A DNA stretch of 64,000 nt from Dermatophagoides farinae (lineage: Eukaryota > Arthropoda > Arachnida > Sarcoptiformes > Pyroglyphidae). The translations under genes and the position numbers were made by a program. Location of the stretch: NCBI RefSeq assembly GCF_024713945.1, contig NC_134678.1, positions 4,216,001-4,280,000 on the forward strand. Reading direction: 5' to 3'. The notes under the pieces were generated by a model. That model saw only the letters and a program-made list of their open reading frames with translations, was not told where the DNA came from and searched no databases. This document shows, piece after piece, positions 1 to 28,156 of the stretch. Numbering within the stretch: position 1 is the first letter of the stretch; the number at the start of each line of letters is the position of its first letter.

Positions 1-2
1 CT

Positions 3-164
3 ATCGCCCATGGCCATGATCAATTCGAATATGATCATAGTGAAAGTAGAGGTCAATATCAAACGATTCATTGTCATATAGCAACTGTATGGCGTATAAT
101 TGAAAAAGCTCTAACCAATTTCAATAATTTATCGATTATTTTTGACGACACAACAGAACAATGA
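3..164 (+). CDS. 3' end of an unrecognised protein-coding gene (partial)
   Basis: An open plus-strand frame enters from the left edge and ends at a TGA at 162-164, giving 53 residues. It begins IAHGHDQFEYDH and ends SIIFDDTTEQ. It looks coding because it lacks the homopolymer runs of the flanking DNA, the three antisense frames are interrupted, and an AATAAA follows at about 306. I do not recognise the family: there is no membrane segment, and the sequence is mildly acidic with several His residues near its start. The rest of the gene lies to the left. It could instead be the last exon of a multi-exon gene. Confidence that it is coding is moderate; no function is assigned. Confidence 0.4.
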   Translation: MAHGHDQFEYDHSESRGQYQTIHCHIATVWRIIEKALTNFNNLSIIFDDTTEQ

Positions 165-1285
165 TTCTAAATTTTATTTTTCGAAAAATTGTAGATTTTA
201 AAGTTTGGAACAAAGAAATCTGGAGAAAAAATGGATGCCACTGGAAAGCACATTGAAAGAAATTCGTACACGATTGAAATGAAAAAATTGTTGGGCAAAT
301 TCATCAAATAAATACCTGAGAGGATCAAATCGTCGTATTGTATAGAGATGATTATCATACAAATGAATACTATGACCACCACCATAATCATAATGATAAA
401 ACAAGCCAAATTTTTTTTTTGTTTTGTTGGAACGATGCGCACAATGATCTTAGACCATTTGTATATGCCGACATAACATGTAATAACAGACAAACAATCT
501 TATCATAAGTCAATATGACGATATTTCGGGCAACACGTATGTTTGTTTTCTCTTAAATTCAATATTTCCTTTTTTTAAGTTACCGAATTCACGGTAAACA
601 ATTTTTTTTGATTAAAAAGTTTTATTAAAAGTGTGCGTGTGTGTCAAATTCAACCAAGTGGACACATATCTGGTTCGTATGTTTTGATTTCAAAGTTTTT
701 CAATTACTGTTGGCTCATGATTATGATGATAACAGATGTCTTTTCCGGAAATTTCTGCATTTGACAGTGCTTGAAATCAAATTCAATTTAAACAAACAGT
801 TAGAAAAACATTGTCTTGTGATTATTATTCCCTTGAGGCCAAGGTGAGATTAGTTTTTATCATCATAAATTTTAAGTCAAAAAATTCGGCCTTCTAGGTA
901 ATTGAATTGTCATTTTTCTAAATATAAAAAAAAAATATAGTAAACGAATAACATTGTATTCCCACTGGTCAATTTATTATTGATCAATTATGTAATCTCA
1001 GGTAATAATTTTGAATGTTTACAAGTTATAGAGCTGTTACGATTGCTATTAATATCCATGATATATCACATAAAGTCAACATGCATCATCGAACCGGAAA
1101 ATAGATTTTTTATCAAATTCATTCATTACTTATATAATGACGAGTATAAAGCGTTATAGACTGATCTATAAAATTGTTTATTTTTTGGGATAATATAAGC
1201 GTTTTTATACCTAGCTACTTACAAAATTTAATTTTTAAAATCGATAATTACCACAAATTCCAACTTGATATGAATCGTAAAAAAT

Positions 1286-1327
1286 TCCTGTTCATAAATG
1301 CCAAAGATCTGTCATTTATGAACAGGA
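1286..1327. repeat. 15-bp perfect inverted repeat with 12-nt loop
   Basis: The arm at 1286-1300 (TCCTGTTCATAAATG) is exactly reverse-complemented at 1313-1327, around a 12-nt spacer. Fifteen contiguous matching bases are unlikely by chance in a short interval. It lies about 260 bp upstream of the SAS-6 start codon. It could be a transposon footprint, a regulatory palindrome, or a hairpin in the 5' region; the sequence alone does not decide. Confidence 0.7.
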
Positions 1328-1347
1328 TTCTAGACGAGCCGATTTGC

Positions 1348-1358
1348 TTTTGGCGCGG
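1348..1358 (+). promoter_or_regulatory. E2F-like site upstream of SAS-6
   Basis: TTTTGGCGCGG contains the E2F consensus TTTSGCGC and lies 230 bp upstream of the SAS-6 ATG, in DNA that is otherwise strongly AT-rich. SAS-6 is a cell-cycle gene whose homologues are transcribed around G1/S, so an E2F site would fit. The functional role is inference. Confidence 0.35.
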
Positions 1359-1587
1359 CAACTCAGCTCTGAGAGTCGGAATATATTCAATCGTTTGGTT
1401 GCCAGAACATTTAATTGTTCGTGACCATGACAATAGAGTTGATTGAATGAATTGTTTATTTAGATCACAGGTTTGTTCATGTTTCTTGATTTATTTTCTC
1501 CTTGGTTACCGTTGGTGATGGTGAAATCATTGTTATTGTTTCTTGAACCTTAAAGTGAGTATCTACAGTTTTCTTTTTGATTTAAAA

Positions 1588-3648
1588 ATGTCTTCAAATC
1601 ATCAGCATTTAAATGGCGATGATTTTCGATCTCGAACATCTGGTGGCAGCGGTGGATCAACATCAAGTGTAACAATATCTTATACACCAATACCTACTCA
1701 TTTACATACATTAACATCGTGTTCAAATACAGTTCACGTCAATGCCAATGCTCCTCATATAGCATTTTCTCGTTTGGTCACTTTTCATCTTCAAGAATCA
1801 ACAAATTTTTCCATTAAGTATGATTTTTGTTCTATTACAGACTTGTTTTCTAATGAATAATTTAATTTCGGAATTATAGTAAAACAATCCAGCTGTTGCT
1901 CGAAGTGGACACCCGATTCAATGAAATTCGTGAAGAGATTTCTGTTCGTATATTGGATCCGAATGATCCGTTTTTCATCTATCTTTATTCAATCGATTTT
2001 AATGAATATAAAAAGTAAAGCTTGTTTATAAATTTATTAATTATGTATTAAATGATTGTACATTTTCTTTTTCATAATATCTGTTATAGGATCAAGCAAA
2101 CGCAAAATCTATTGGTTTCGTTCGAAAAGTTTTCAGACAAATTGATTAATATGTTTGAAAAATGTTCAATATCATCTTCTGGTTCTGCCACTAGTACCCG
2201 TACATCAGGAATTCTTCATTCCGATACTGGATCAAGGTTGGAATAGTTTTTCAATTTCGGAAATATCAATTTAACCTTATTTCAATATTATTAGCAGTTA
2301 CATTCTATGTATGCGAAATTTGTGCCGAACAATGCTCACAATGGATATTGTCGAATTGAATGAATTCAAAAATATTATCCATTTATCATTCGAAATTCCA
2401 TCGGCAAGTGAAGAATTTGTTCGAAGTAATTATTGTACAATCTATCGAAAATCAAAAACTGAAATCGAATCTTTGCAAATGCGGATCGCGTCGTTAGAAG
2501 ATCAACTAAGCACAATGACTATCGTAAAAGCTAAAGAGGTACAAAGTTTGAAGTTAGAATTCGATTTGGAAAAACAATCTATTGAGAAAAAACTGAAAGA
2601 TGTCGAGCAAAGATATACACAAGAGCAGACCAAATGGGATGATATGGAAAGAATTTTAAAATCGAAATGTCAAAAACTACAAACTGAATCGAGAAATCGT
2701 GAAGAAACGTTGAACATAGAACGTAAAGAGCATGAAAAACAGTATCATGAATGGAAAGAAAAATTAAATGAAGAAGTGGTCAAACGTAATAATAAATTAA
2801 AAGAATTGGATGAAAGAAATCAGCAATTGAATGCCGAAATGGGTATTTTAAAAATAGAAAAAGAGCAAACTAATCAGATAGTTGTTAAAAACGAAACGGA
2901 AATGCAATCGATTCGTAACGATTTAATCAAAGCAAATGAAATTATTCGTAAATTACAGAATGAAGTTAAATCTTGCCAGGAAAAAATCAACACACTAAAT
3001 GAAGTCACAGATAAACAAGAAGAAATTGTCGGTATAAAAGAATCGACAGTCGAAAGATTGAGTTTAGATCTAAAACTTTGCCTACAACAATTAAAATCGA
3101 AAGAAAAAGAGATTGACCGATTGAAATCGGATTATGAACGACAAAAATGTCATTGCTCACAATTGGAATTACAATTAGCAAGTAGTAAGAAGATAATATC
3201 GAACATGCACAAAGAATTGGATCGATTAAAACTGGAGAAAAAACAGCTAGACAATAATCATCGTTTGAAAGAATTGCATTTTGTTGATGTTCATGACAAT
3301 GATGAAGAGGATGATCATTGCAAAAACAGTTGCAATGGAAATACTAAATATGAATCGGGAGCCACCAAGATTAACAGATGTCCAACTAAATCAATGATCC
3401 GTTCAAAAACAGCCGAAAATATTTCTGAGATTCAAACTCAATCAAACCCCAATTGGGACGAATACGACCCCGGTAAATTGAGTCAATCAAAGAAATCTTT
3501 CCTATTTACAAACACTTCACGAGAATTGCCATTGAAAACAGTCAATTTACGAACCACCAACTGTAACCGTAATCAGACCAATGTCATATCATCTTCATTA
3601 CCTCCATCATCATCATGTGGCAATTCTAAACGACGTTCGGTTATTTAA
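1588..3648 (+). CDS. Sas-6: Spindle assembly abnormal protein 6 homolog (SAS-6), centriole cartwheel protein
   Basis: Four exons: 1588-1817, 1880-2014, 2090-2236 and 2295-3648, joined by GT-AG introns of 58-75 bp with all phases consistent. The product is 621 residues (human SASS6 is 657). SAS-6 homodimers form the ninefold cartwheel hub that starts centriole assembly. The N-terminal head domain (about 30-215) shows the family pattern RILDPNDPFFIYLYSIDFNEYK, and a PISA-type segment ELNEFKNIIHLSFEI near 191-205, matching vertebrate ETNPFKHLTHLSLKL. A long parallel coiled coil follows (about 225-500) and then a Ser/Asn-rich tail. The start is the first ATG of the exon frame; no ATG codon was found upstream in that frame, although a TTG opens it at 1543. 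The fourth exon has tandem acceptors, TAG then CAG, so one Ser may be optional. The gene converges on ATG9, with 67 bp between stops. Confidence 0.93.
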
Positions 3649-3702
3649 TTTATAAAGTATGGAACACAAAATCTTTTTTTTTAAAGGAGTATTAATCTAT
3701 TA

Positions 3703-3708
3703 TTTATT
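3703..3708 (-). promoter_or_regulatory. ATG9 polyadenylation signal (AATAAA)
   Basis: On the minus strand AATAAATAA starts 8 nt after the ATG9 stop codon. Cleavage 10-30 nt further on would fall inside the 67-bp gap before the SAS-6 stop, implying a very short ATG9 3'UTR. No plus-strand AATAAA was seen between the two stops. Confidence 0.55.
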
Positions 3709-3715
3709 TGTCTTT

Positions 3716-6337
3716 CTAGTCATAATGACCATTATCATCGTCATCATCATATTTAAGAATATTTTTGCAATTTCCTTTGCTACCATGTATTCGTCCTCCT
3801 TCATGATCGGAACGTAATAATGGTATTGACTCATTGTTTCGTGATCCATCTATAAGTTGGCCGCTGTATGATGTCGATTGAGATAACTGTTGCTGCTGCT
3901 GTGGTGATGGAAAATTCTGCGATTGTTGACGTGAAGATTGTGATTCGGAGACTAATTGATGAAAATACAACGAACTCAATGCCATTTGATTATCGCGTTT
4001 TTCTTGTTCGCTAAACAGATGACCATAACGAAGCTGTAATAGACGACGCCTTGTTTCATTGAAGCCAAAACCAGTAGATTCAAGCATACCGGTCGATGAA
4101 TCGCTCATTTGACTAGTTCTGTTCATTATTTGAGACAGTCTTTGCTGATTATCTGGTCTAACTGACGACGACGATCCTGGTTGTGTTTGAATAATAGCCT
4201 GGTAGGCTGATGTTGTCGGTGAACAAAAATCAATTGTAGATTTGGATTCAGCAATCGTTGCTTGCGGTTGTGTGGCCGATTGTCCAACAGGAAAAATTAA
4301 ATTTGGAACAACCGGATCATCACAAGATTGACGAGTGAAAAGATCAATAAATTGCATCTGTGATAGATCTGGGGGTTGCCACTTTGGATTTTTCAATTTG
4401 AAATTAATCAGACTTAATTCCAATTTACCATTGCGTGTCGTATTACGGTCATCAGATAAGACTTCTGCATTATTATTCCTTGATGTATTCATCGACATCA
4501 TTGATTGATCGACAGATTGATTGTTTTCGTTTTTATGTTGATCTGGATTTGTAAAGATTCGATGACCATTTTGATGAAAATTAAATTGTGAAAAAGTACA
4601 AACATCACCAATATCGGTTAATTCCAATGTGTAGACACGGAAAAAATCAATTATTTCTAATGATCGTGATCGAAGATGGCGTATTAGGATGTATGGAACG
4701 ATTAAAGGGCTTAGCAATTCTTCCAATATAGTCGTACTTTTGTAAACAAATATATTGCCCATAGCGTTACGGGCTTGAATTGTATGCGGTGGATGATTAT
4801 GTGGGCGATAGTGTATGTGTTGTAGAATAGCTGCATCTAACTCTCCAGACGTCCACCGATTAGGTTCAGGATCGGGCAAGAATGTTTTCGCAATGGCAAT
4901 CGTCGCACCCAAGCCGGTAAATAGCAGTAAAACATGTTCAACAGTGATAACATCTTCGTCATAAACTGTTAATGCAATCAACACTGATAATAAAATTGCC
5001 GCAATCGTTTGTACAAAACGTGCAAATATCTCTAACAATGGTGCACGAAATGAATTCATATAACGGACAGCTGGACGATATGCACGATTCAATCGTTCAT
5101 CAACTTCATGATCCAATTCATTAAAATGACGACAAAACCATTGACCATATCTTGACCAGGTACGTAATGCAAATATTGTTGGTTCTCGTTTGGCAGCTTC
5201 AACATAAGTGTAAAACGCATATAATGATTGCCATAAAAATATCATTGGCAATAAAATTAAATTAAGCAGACCTACGGCCAAACAACGATTGGAAAAACGA
5301 CGAGCACATTCTAAACGTTCGGCTGGTGATTTGATTTCATCGCGAAGTCTCCAGTTTTTATCAAACAACGAAAACACGCCTCGAAACAAAAGAATTCGAA
5401 AATTAAATTCTAATCCCGATGTGAAGTAAATATATTCGCCGAGTAATGGCACACGATAATAGATTGGAAGTACACCTTTGTTAATCAATGCAATCATATA
5501 ATTGGCTCGTCGTAATAATCGATTATGAATGGCTAGCTCATCCAAATGCGTTTCTCTAAGCAGACATTGTGATTGTGCATTTATAAGTCTTAGTTGCACC
5601 TCTTGCCATGAATATAACGATGGATCATGAATTTGAAGAGCTTCTATAAAGAATGATCGTATAGCATAGTTGCTCAGTATTGTATGGATAGCAATACCAA
5701 ACTTGCAAAACCAAAATCCAGCAGAAAATAACAACAAGAACACTTCAAGTGAACTTAGCCGAATTTGATTCAATGGAATCAATACATCGCTTATAGTTAT
5801 TTTCAATGGTGCATCCGATGGATGTCCATCTGGTATTTTGTTTTTAAACAACACTTGATAATCAATACAATGTAGAAAGAAAACGGTGAACAATACGACT
5901 AATATAACTTCAATCAATTCCAGAATATTTTCCACCACTATACAGGTAAAACCAGATTTTTGATAGTAATAATAGATTCGTTCGAAAAAATCATCTAAAT
6001 CGCTGATATATGCTTGCCATGGTCGATAAATTTTCTGTCCCGATGCTACATGAATGAAGAGATGAGGATTCTGTACAGGATCTGCAATATCGGCAAATGA
6101 TTGATACGTTGATTGATCTTGTTGAGTTAATGGCTGTTTGGCAGTCGAGATTGCATCAACTGTTGCATTGGTATCGACATTTATATCCGTTTCTGATGAT
6201 GGTTGCTGATCTTGCTGACGTTGTCGACCAGCAGGTAATAGGATTGAATGAGGTGGAGGTATTTGTTGGTAATTAAGATGATGATCATTTGATTGATGAA
6301 GATTAGATTGATTCGTAATGACAATCCGGGTAGGCAT
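3716..6337 (-). CDS. Atg9: Autophagy-related protein 9 (lipid scramblase)
   Basis: One uninterrupted 873-codon frame (human ATG9A is 839). ATG9 is the multispanning trimeric scramblase of autophagosome-seeding vesicles; it equilibrates lipids delivered by ATG2. The conserved core runs from about 85 to 585. It includes NPHLFIHVASGQKIYRPWQ before the first membrane segment (about 135-157), a second segment (198-221), then SPAERLECARRFSNRCLAVGLL leading into the third (354-377), and the pair at 440-458 and 463-485, ending with AIAKTFLPDPEPNRW. The N-terminal 80 residues and a Gln/Ser-rich tail from about 600 are low complexity. The start is the first in-frame ATG. A good acceptor (TTATTATAG) sits 9 nt before it, so a 5'UTR intron is likely. 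The coding part has no intron, unlike vertebrate ATG9 genes. Confidence 0.97.
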   Translation of the reverse strand: MPTRIVITNQSNLHQSNDHHLNYQQIPPPHSILLPAGRQRQQDQQPSSETDINVDTNATVDAISTAKQPLTQQDQSTYQSFADIADPVQNPHLFIHVASGQKIYRPWQAYISDLDDFFERIYYYYQKSGFTCIVVENILELIEVILVVLFTVFFLHCIDYQVLFKNKIPDGHPSDAPLKITISDVLIPLNQIRLSSLEVFLLLFSAGFWFCKFGIAIHTILSNYAIRSFFIEALQIHDPSLYSWQEVQLRLINAQSQCLLRETHLDELAIHNRLLRRANYMIALINKGVLPIYYRVPLLGEYIYFTSGLEFNFRILLFRGVFSLFDKNWRLRDEIKSPAERLECARRFSNRCLAVGLLNLILLPMIFLWQSLYAFYTYVEAAKREPTIFALRTWSRYGQWFCRHFNELDHEVDERLNRAYRPAVRYMNSFRAPLLEIFARFVQTIAAILLSVLIALTVYDEDVITVEHVLLLFTGLGATIAIAKTFLPDPEPNRWTSGELDAAILQHIHYRPHNHPPHTIQARNAMGNIFVYKSTTILEELLSPLIVPYILIRHLRSRSLEIIDFFRVYTLELTDIGDVCTFSQFNFHQNGHRIFTNPDQHKNENNQSVDQSMMSMNTSRNNNAEVLSDDRNTTRNGKLELSLINFKLKNPKWQPPDLSQMQFIDLFTRQSCDDPVVPNLIFPVGQSATQPQATIAESKSTIDFCSPTTSAYQAIIQTQPGSSSSVRPDNQQRLSQIMNRTSQMSDSSTGMLESTGFGFNETRRRLLQLRYGHLFSEQEKRDNQMALSSLYFHQLVSESQSSRQQSQNFPSPQQQQQLSQSTSYSGQLIDGSRNNESIPLLRSDHEGGRIHGSKGNCKNILKYDDDDDNGHYD

Positions 6338-7144
6338 TGGTTCAAACTATAATAAATTATTAAAGATATGAAAAATAAAATCATATTCAAACATAAAATC
6401 AGAATGTCATTACCATTTAGCTACAAAAAGAATTCTAGCATTGAATGGTTATGCGATGATAAACTAGAAAAGTTTTTCCAACTAATATCATTATAAAATT
6501 AGCCTGTATTTAAAATGACAATATAGTAATTATTATGTAGTCCAATAACTTTAACCATATATAATACCTTGACGATTATTTGGATTTGTATGGATCAATG
6601 AACATGAAAAATTGCCAAATAAAATAAAGCCAAATAGAATAGTATCACAAGTTTTTTTTTGTTTTGTTCAATGACTAAATGGGTGCTTAATGATGATGAT
6701 GATGATCACAGAATAACGACAACAAAATAAAAATACCAAACAAAAATATTCGTTTTAATCAATTGTTTCAATGCGAGAATCTAAGAATTGAACCAGAAAA
6801 AAATACACAATAGCAGTCAATAACAAGAAAAAATTAATGCGCACGCGATCCAAATCCTTTTTAGTGAACTAGCAGCATCTTGTGTGTGTGTGTGTGTGTT
6901 TGTTGTAACGGCAAACTTGATTGTTACGAATATATTAAAGGTACATTAATTGGGTATTGGGTATTCTTTCTCAGCTGATGGATAATATAGACGGTGATGA
7001 TGGTGACAATTTTTTCAAATAATATTCTGGTATTCTTAAGGAATCTTATAATTCAATGATATCTCGATTTTATAATTTTTATTAGTTTTCGTTTCTAAAT
7101 AATTTAAATAAATTGTGATTAGCAAATGAATCAATCAGAAAAAA
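6338..7144. other. Intergenic: ATG9 promoter side and ceramidase 3'UTR
   Basis: About 800 bp between two minus-strand genes. A minus-strand AATAAA at 7078-7083, 62 nt after the ceramidase stop, is the probable ceramidase poly(A) signal. There is a (TG)n tract at 6881-6899 and a short GATGAT run near 6690. The part next to 6337 should hold the ATG9 5'UTR intron and promoter. No gene is seen. Confidence 0.5.
6881..6899. repeat. (TG)n microsatellite
   Basis: Nineteen nt of uninterrupted TG in the ATG9-ceramidase spacer. Confidence 0.9.
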
Positions 7145-7996
7145 TCATGTTGACTTTTTTTTCGTTGATGGGCCATTATTCGTAGTTTGTTGATTAGATT
7201 CGCAACGATCAAGTACCAGACCAATATACCAAATGAATTTGAATACCAGCGGTTTATCTGTAGCTAGATAAGTGGAATGAGTACAGAAAAGAATATGTAG
7301 ATAAGATCCATAGCCAGCAAACAGATGCCACCAAGCATGTAACTGTGTTAATGGATTCAGTATGAACGGTAAAATGCTATTGGTTTGACGGAATAATCTC
7401 AATTGATTACAATAGAAATTATCGATCATCCATAGAAATGCTCCAAAATAATAGATGATAGTGGCAACATAAAACACTGTTTTATTACATGGACGATATT
7501 TGAGCAATAAAATGGTGAGATAAAGCATGTAAGTGACCAGAATAACATATGAAGCTTGAAATAGAATTGGTGTTTTAAGGTATAGATAGGTGAGCAATGA
7601 TAAAACACCATAGGTGACAAGAATTGCTTTGAGCATCATGTTTTTATAATAATTTTGCTGTAACACTGGATAATAATGGATCATAAGACAATAGACCAAC
7701 ATTAAGCTCCCCCATATCATGGGTATTTCGTCAAATAATTGCATCTCATAAAGAAGAGTCATATGAAAATTCCATGAACCAAAACCGACAAAAGTAATGC
7801 CCATAAAACATAACATAAATCGTGTATGAAGATTATTACGATATGCATAATAGAAACCGGTAATAGATGGTATGATCATGGCCAAATTGGATATGGTATT
7901 CCAGAATTCGGCTATATATACAGTGGTTACATAATTTTCTTCACACCAATCGATTGTAGAAGTTGGATGGCCCCAATAGCCATCGATAGGAGCCAT
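7145..7996 (-). CDS. Alkaline ceramidase (ACER3-like)
   Basis: A single-exon frame of 283 residues; human ACER3 is 267. Alkaline ceramidases are seven-helix zinc hydrolases of ER/Golgi membranes that cleave ceramide to sphingosine and a fatty acid. The N-terminus GYWGHPTSTIDWCEENY followed by IAEFWNTISNLAM is nearly the ACER3 sequence. It supplies the calcium-binding residues of that family (Asp16, Trp17, Glu19, Asn21, Glu30). The catalytic set is complete: Ser74 and His78 in GSWNFHMTLLYEMQLFDE, Asp89, and His220/His224 in LHAWWHLFAGYGSYLH. Hydrophobic helices fill most of the chain, and a polar Lys/Ser/Thr tail ends it. The ATG at 7994-7996 aligns with the ACER3 start. It resembles ACER3 more than ACER1/2, but the exact subfamily is inferred from memory. 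Confidence 0.95.
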   Translation of the reverse strand: MAPIDGYWGHPTSTIDWCEENYVTTVYIAEFWNTISNLAMIIPSITGFYYAYRNNLHTRFMLCFMGITFVGFGSWNFHMTLLYEMQLFDEIPMIWGSLMLVYCLMIHYYPVLQQNYYKNMMLKAILVTYGVLSLLTYLYLKTPILFQASYVILVTYMLYLTILLLKYRPCNKTVFYVATIIYYFGAFLWMIDNFYCNQLRLFRQTNSILPFILNPLTQLHAWWHLFAGYGSYLHILFCTHSTYLATDKPLVFKFIWYIGLVLDRCESNQQTTNNGPSTKKKST

Positions 7997-8350
7997 TCTT
8001 TATTTTATAATAATATTTACCGATCCTTTGAAATAAATAAAATCAGAACAAAAAAAAATTTGACATTAAATGATTTATATTTACTTGAAATTTAATTTTT
8101 TTTTCAAATAATCAATTTGACAACGATCAAACCGTCTGACAATACATATGTATATTATATTCAAACAGGATGATGATTGTGGTCATGTTGATTTATTTGT
8201 TATGGACGAAAAACGAAACAAACAAAAAAAACAACAGGACAATGATAAAAAAGAGAGAAAAAAAACTCGGAGATTGTAATCAAATACGCTTACTAATTGT
8301 CTCTTTATTTCGTTGTTGTCGTTGTTTTGTTTAATATTCAATTCAATTCG

Positions 8351-8368
8351 TTTTTTTTTTTTTTTTTT
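8351..8368. repeat. Poly-T tract (18 nt)
   Basis: Uninterrupted T run in the spacer between the ceramidase gene and Otx. Confidence 0.9.
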
Positions 8369-9746
8369 GATACGAGCTTCAACGAGTATTGAACTGTCCT
8401 AGTTTAACATGATGATGAAACTGTTGAAACAACTAGGTTTCATACATACGAAAAAAAAGAGAAACAGATTTCAATGACTATGATAATCATATATTATTTT
8501 TTGTTGTTTAAAATTCATGTGTGTTTACAAAAGAAAATTGTTCTAATAACGCGACAACAAACATAAAAATTGAGTTTTTTTCTTTCAACGATTATAATTG
8601 TTGTTTTTTCGAATATTCGGAAATTCGAATGGCGTCTATTTCTAAAATGAGCCACTATTTCATTTGATAAACGGCATCATCATTATTATTGTGTTTCGAT
8701 CATTTTGTCAATTGTAACCAATAAATTACCAATAATATCAACAGTCGTAAACAAATCGTAGTGTATGTTTTGTTTATTGTTTCCATGGATTCCTCTATCT
8801 ATTTTTCTTTCTTTCTATAGATGTGTGTGTGTGTGGGTGGGTATTTACATAAACATTGATTATGATGATATATGAGAAACCATAAATTTCTCATAATCAA
8901 AAATTGACAAAATGAAAGTTATCAAAATTGAATTTAGGACGTCATCATTGAGCGGAAGGATGTTGATAAAAAAAATACTGATAGAAATAGACTATGGTGC
9001 ATTATTAGTTAAAAACCTCGTGAGTGATTTATACATTTCCTATGATTACGTTAGAAAAAATACTTATCATCATCATTTTTTATCAACATTGTAAACTGAA
9101 GGTGAATGTCCATCCATCATCCATCATCATTTAATTGAATGATGATAAACATATTTCATAAAAGTTTCACTGTCGCCATCTAGCGTCAAATGTTAAAAAT
9201 TTAAAATCAATTTTTTTTATTTCAAAATTGTTGAAATTGATTTAATTTATTATTATTATGAAAATCGATTGATTTTTTTTTGTTTATTCATATTCGAATG
9301 GTTATTTGATTTGCTATTTGATTTAGTGATTTTGTTGTAAAGAAATGGATGATCATGCCTATTATAAACCTAAAGAATTTATTTACAAATTGTATAATCT
9401 TGATGATGATAATGATAAATGAATCAAGAAATAATGAGTAGACCAAAAAGAAAAAAATTAAAAAAAAAAGTCGAAGCAATGATTGGATTATATTAACAAG
9501 AAAAGGTTTGTCGTTTTTGTCTTATTTATTTGATGGACAGAATAAATGACACATTTATAACTAGTGTAAGTTGATAATTAATTAGTTGCATATAATTCAA
9601 ATATCAGTTGAATGAATTTAGAAAAATGCCAGCTTTAAAATGGCCGAAAATAGAAATCTATTGTATGAAATAGTTATTCTAATTTGTATGATGAAGTAAT
9701 TCATACTATTTTACAACAATTATCTTGTATTTTTTGTGTGTATTTG

Positions 9747-9747
<1 letters not shown>

Positions 9748-9780
<33 letters not shown>
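9748..9780. repeat. (TG)n microsatellite, 33 nt
   Basis: One of the longest pure dinucleotide tracts in the window. On the Otx sense strand it reads (CA)n and would fall about 400 nt past the stop codon, possibly in the 3'UTR. Confidence 0.95.
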
Positions 9781-9782
<2 letters not shown>

Positions 9783-10183
9783 GTATGTATATAATAATAA
9801 TATAATGAAATTATCAATTGAGGTTTTGCAAGTCCATCGATTTGTAGTAGGTTTGTATGGAAAAATATATGTGTACATGTTTATGTGATGATAATGATAA
9901 AATCAGATCCATCCAAATGAATGATGATCAAATCAGATGAGATCAATATTTAGTCAATGTGATATTTAAAAAAAAAACAATGATGCTGATGACGAGATGA
10001 TTTCAGAAAAATTCAGCTGGTTTTTTTGTTGAATTTTTTTGTTGGCAAAATTGTCATCAGTATAATGTCACGATGAGGGCTTCATTGATAGATCATTGAT
10101 GATGAGAATCACGGTTTTTTATGAGAGAATTTTTTTTTTCTTTGGGTGGTTTTGATTGATGAACATTTCTAAGCAATTTTTTT

Positions 10184-27357
<17,174 letters not shown>

Positions 27358-28107
27358 TCAAAAATGTCTTTGATTATCTTTTTTTTTAGTAGGAATTTTA
27401 TCTCATTGATTGATATTTTTATATTTTGATTTCTTTCACTCGAATAAAAATAATGAAAATAAAAAACGATGAAGACAAGAATAGAGATGGTATCATTATC
27501 ATGTTAGTATTAAAATTAGATGATCAAGAGATTGTCTCTGATGACCCATCTCTGCCCGATACAATACAAATAAGAAAAACACAACATATACAGTTCGAAG
27601 AAATATCATAAAAACATCATCATCATACACATAGTACACTCAAACTGATTTTATAATTAAACTGATATTGAAGAATTGATGATCTTGAATTCCACAGGTA
27701 TACAAACAAATTTTCAAATTCAAACAATATTAGATGAATCAATCAGATGAATTTATTAATAGATTGATTATTCATTGAAATTTTCTGGACATCAGTTAGA
27801 AAATCGAATAATAAAGTGAAAAAAAAAACAAAATTGAGTGATATACGAACACAGGTAAAGATTGATTCAGATGATTAAAATAAATAAACAAATAAACAAA
27901 CAAACAAACACACACACACAAACAAATCAATAAACCAATGGACGTTTGATTCAAATGTGAGATGAGATGAAATGAATTTCGAAGACAAACTTAAAAATGA
28001 AAATCCTGATGCTATGCTAGAACTATGTGACCACATCATTCGACGATTATTCGTATGTTTGAATAAGAAACGATTCAATGATCTTCAAGACAGGCAATGG
28101 CCAAAAA

Positions 28108-28156
28108 GCCAGGCAGCCAAAATAAAAAAAAAGAGAGAGAAGCCAGCCAGGCAGCC
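28108..28156. repeat. Direct repeat GCCAGGCAGCC, two copies
   Basis: Identical 11-mers at 28108-28118 and 28146-28156 flank an A/GA-rich spacer. The motif is much richer in G and C than its surroundings. Origin unknown. Confidence 0.6.

Larger units (their letters stand above)
165..1587. other. Intergenic region upstream of SAS-6
   Basis: AT-rich DNA between the left-edge gene and SAS-6. It probably holds the 3'UTR of the first gene and the SAS-6 promoter and 5'UTR. Two features stand out and are listed separately: a hairpin at 1286-1327 and an E2F-like motif at 1348-1358, in a locally less AT-rich patch of roughly 1330-1440. Short frames such as 641-847 and 1174-1446 show no family resemblance and are not called as genes. 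Confidence 0.6.
7997..10183. other. Intergenic: ceramidase upstream region and Otx 3'UTR
   Basis: AT-rich non-coding DNA. The side next to 7997 should carry the ceramidase promoter; the side next to 10183 the Otx 3'UTR, since Otx reads leftwards and stops at 10184. It contains a poly-T run at 8351-8368 and a long (TG)n at 9748-9780. Short frames (for example 8912-9094, 9288-9479) have no recognisable content. Confidence 0.55.

Noticed and set aside
167-493. Minus-strand 108-codon frame rich in Ile/Phe
   Set aside because: It is antisense to the probable 3'UTR of the left-edge gene, is hydrophobic because of A/T runs, and resembles no family.
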